From: a virus
Direction: 5' to 3' (one strand)
IMG/VR virus record: IMGVR_UViG_3300042922_001463
Coordinates: 1 to 59,244 of that record
DNA: 59,244 nt
How positions within the stretch are numbered: position 1 is the stretch's first letter; every line of letters begins with the position of its first letter. The notes under the pieces were generated by a model. The model searched no databases and had not been told where the DNA came from. It saw only the letters and a list, made by a program, of their open reading frames with translations. Shown here piece after piece: positions 58,060 to 59,244 of the stretch. The position numbers were made by a program, and so were the translations under genes.

Positions 58060-59244
58060 TCAGCCGGGAAGCTGCGGGCGCCGCTTGATGAGCAGCGCGT
58101 CGGCCAGCGCCATCGCCGCGATCAGCAGCGGCACCGAGAGGAAGGTGCCCGCCGGCCCCCACAGCCAGGTCCAGAACGCCATGGACAGGAAGACCGCGAA
58201 GGGATTGAGCGCCACCCGCCGCCCGATGATGAGCGGGGTGAGGAACTGCCCCTCTATGCTGGTGATCATCAGGAAGAACGCCGCCGGCAGGATCGCCTCG
58301 AGCAGGTCGGGGAAGGTGACGATGCCGGCCATCAGCAGAATCAGCGTCATCACCGCTGGCCCGACATAGGGGATGTAGTTCAGCACGCCGGCCGCCGCGC
58401 CCCAGAGCGGCGGGTTGGGCAGTCCGAGCGCCCAGGTCATCAGCGTGGTGGCGAGGCCGAGGCCGATATTGATGAAGGTCGCGGTCACGAGATAGGCGCC
58501 GAGCCGGTCCTCGATCTCGCGGAACACGCGCAGCGCGGTCAGCCGTGCCGAGCGCGGCCCCATCACCTGCACCACGCGCCGCTTGATCTGCACCCGCCCC
58601 GCCAGGAAGAACAGCAGCGAGCCGATGAACAGGATGAACTCGCCGATCACCGGCGTGACCAGCGTCACCATGCTCTCGATCATGCGCGAATTGGCGATCT
58701 CCACCACCATGGGCGGCTCGGCGACGCGGCCGATGGACTGGATCGATTCGATCAGCGTGCTGACGGTCTCCAGGCTCGGCTTCAGCACCGCGAAGCGCTG
58801 CTGGAGGATGGCGCCCACCTCCGGTGCTCGGCCCATCCAGTCCGCCACCGGCCCGGCCAGCGCCACCGCGGCGCCGTAAAGGCCGGCGATGAGGCCGACG
58901 ACGATCAGCAGCGAGCCGAGGGCGGTGGGCACGCCGCGCTTCGCCAGCCCCTCGATGGCGGGGCCGATGACGCTGCCGATGATGACCGCCGCGACGATGG
59001 GTATCAGCACCGCGCGGGCGACGAACAGCGCGGCGGCGAGGATGACGATGGCGGTGGCGATGATGGCGATCTGGGTGAGGCGGCGCCACTGACGCTCGCT
59101 GCGCCGCTCGGCGGGATCGATGCGGGCCGGCCCCGGCTCTCCCTCTACCCGGTCCGCCGCCTGGCCCGCCGTGCCCCGCCACATGTCCATGTCTGCCGCC
59201 TCGCCCCCGCCGCCGATGCTGCGTGAGGTGAGAACGTGCGCCAT
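58060..59244 (-). CDS. AI-2E family transporter (host gene)
   Basis: 394 residues; the ATG coincides with the window end. A cytoplasmic N-terminal tail of about 55 residues is followed by paired TM helices (about 56-90 and 105-130), a long extracellular/cytoplasmic segment (135-205), and further TM helices from about 205 to the end. GAAAGVLNYIPYVGPAV and the ending SVPLLIAAMALADAL are usual for AI-2E/PerM permeases, which export ions or signals. Chromosomal gene flanking the prophage. Confidence 0.88.
   Translation of the reverse strand: MAHVLTSRSIGGGGEAADMDMWRGTAGQAADRVEGEPGPARIDPAERRSERQWRRLTQIAIIATAIVILAAALFVARAVLIPIVAAVIIGSVIGPAIEGLAKRGVPTALGSLLIVVGLIAGLYGAAVALAGPVADWMGRAPEVGAILQQRFAVLKPSLETVSTLIESIQSIGRVAEPPMVVEIANSRMIESMVTLVTPVIGEFILFIGSLLFFLAGRVQIKRRVVQVMGPRSARLTALRVFREIEDRLGAYLVTATFINIGLGLATTLMTWALGLPNPPLWGAAAGVLNYIPYVGPAVMTLILLMAGIVTFPDLLEAILPAAFFLMITSIEGQFLTPLIIGRRVALNPFAVFLSMAFWTWLWGPAGTFLSVPLLIAAMALADALLIKRRPQLPG

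Overview
The window is almost entirely one prophage, truncated at its left side by the window edge, followed on the right by a tRNA-Asp(GTC) gene and one host gene (AI-2E family transporter). The host is most likely an alphaproteobacterium of the Hyphomicrobiales (Rhizobiales). The reasons are the high GC content, a GapR (DUF2312) protein, a CtrA-type DNA-binding domain, DUF982 proteins, a PhnA-like membrane protein and an Arg/Tyr-rich Tat-exported protein, all typical of that group. The phage is a lambda/HK97-type tailed phage with a long non-contractile tail.

Layout. Positions 1-2354 hold the lysis cassette on the minus strand: holin, M15-type endolysin, nested Rz/Rz1 spanins and a further membrane protein. 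Positions 2387-3275 hold three small plus-strand extra genes (morons). Positions 3283-14655 hold minus-strand tail tip, fibre and tape-measure genes. Positions 14723-18844 are an accessory stretch inside the tail block: an RHH regulator divergent from a Tat-exported protein, small membrane proteins and a TGCC-rich repeat tract. Positions 18960-29976 hold tail assembly chaperone, tail tube, connector, capsid, protease, portal and terminase genes. An HNH nuclease and a candidate cos site lie at 30.08-30.48 kb. Positions 30.6-32.2 kb hold host-like extra genes (PRC-barrel, PhnA-like membrane protein).

The leftward early operon (41379 down to 32472) starts with a Cro-like protein and a CII-like regulator. 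It continues with GapR, a ParB-like protein, a receiver-less CtrA-type winged helix, GP88, a full DnaA paralogue and an MT-A70 adenine methyltransferase, then a TSCPD protein and a replication-type wHTH protein. The CI-like repressor (41472-42146) is followed by a two-gene cassette (DUF4365 nuclease-like protein plus a 378-residue unknown) and a terminator, in the position that rexA/rexB hold in lambda. Related operator motifs occur both at 41.37-41.44 kb and at 45.29-45.35 kb, so the immunity region is laid out like OR-cI-rex-OL. From the second operator a long rightward operon (45441-57895) runs through a FinO/ProQ-like protein, DUF1643, DUF5131, HNH, LexA-like HTH, a cytosine methyltransferase with nine repeated 'PLPTIT' units, DUF4326, a Ref/DUF968-like nuclease and an excisionase-like protein. 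It ends at the integrase, which abuts the tRNA-Asp attachment site.

Most notable are three things: the block of alphaproteobacterial cell-cycle and chromosome proteins (DnaA, CtrA-type domain, GapR, adenine methylase, ParB-like) in the early operon; the rex-position cassette, a candidate lysogenic exclusion system; and the RHH/Tat unit with its paired operators.
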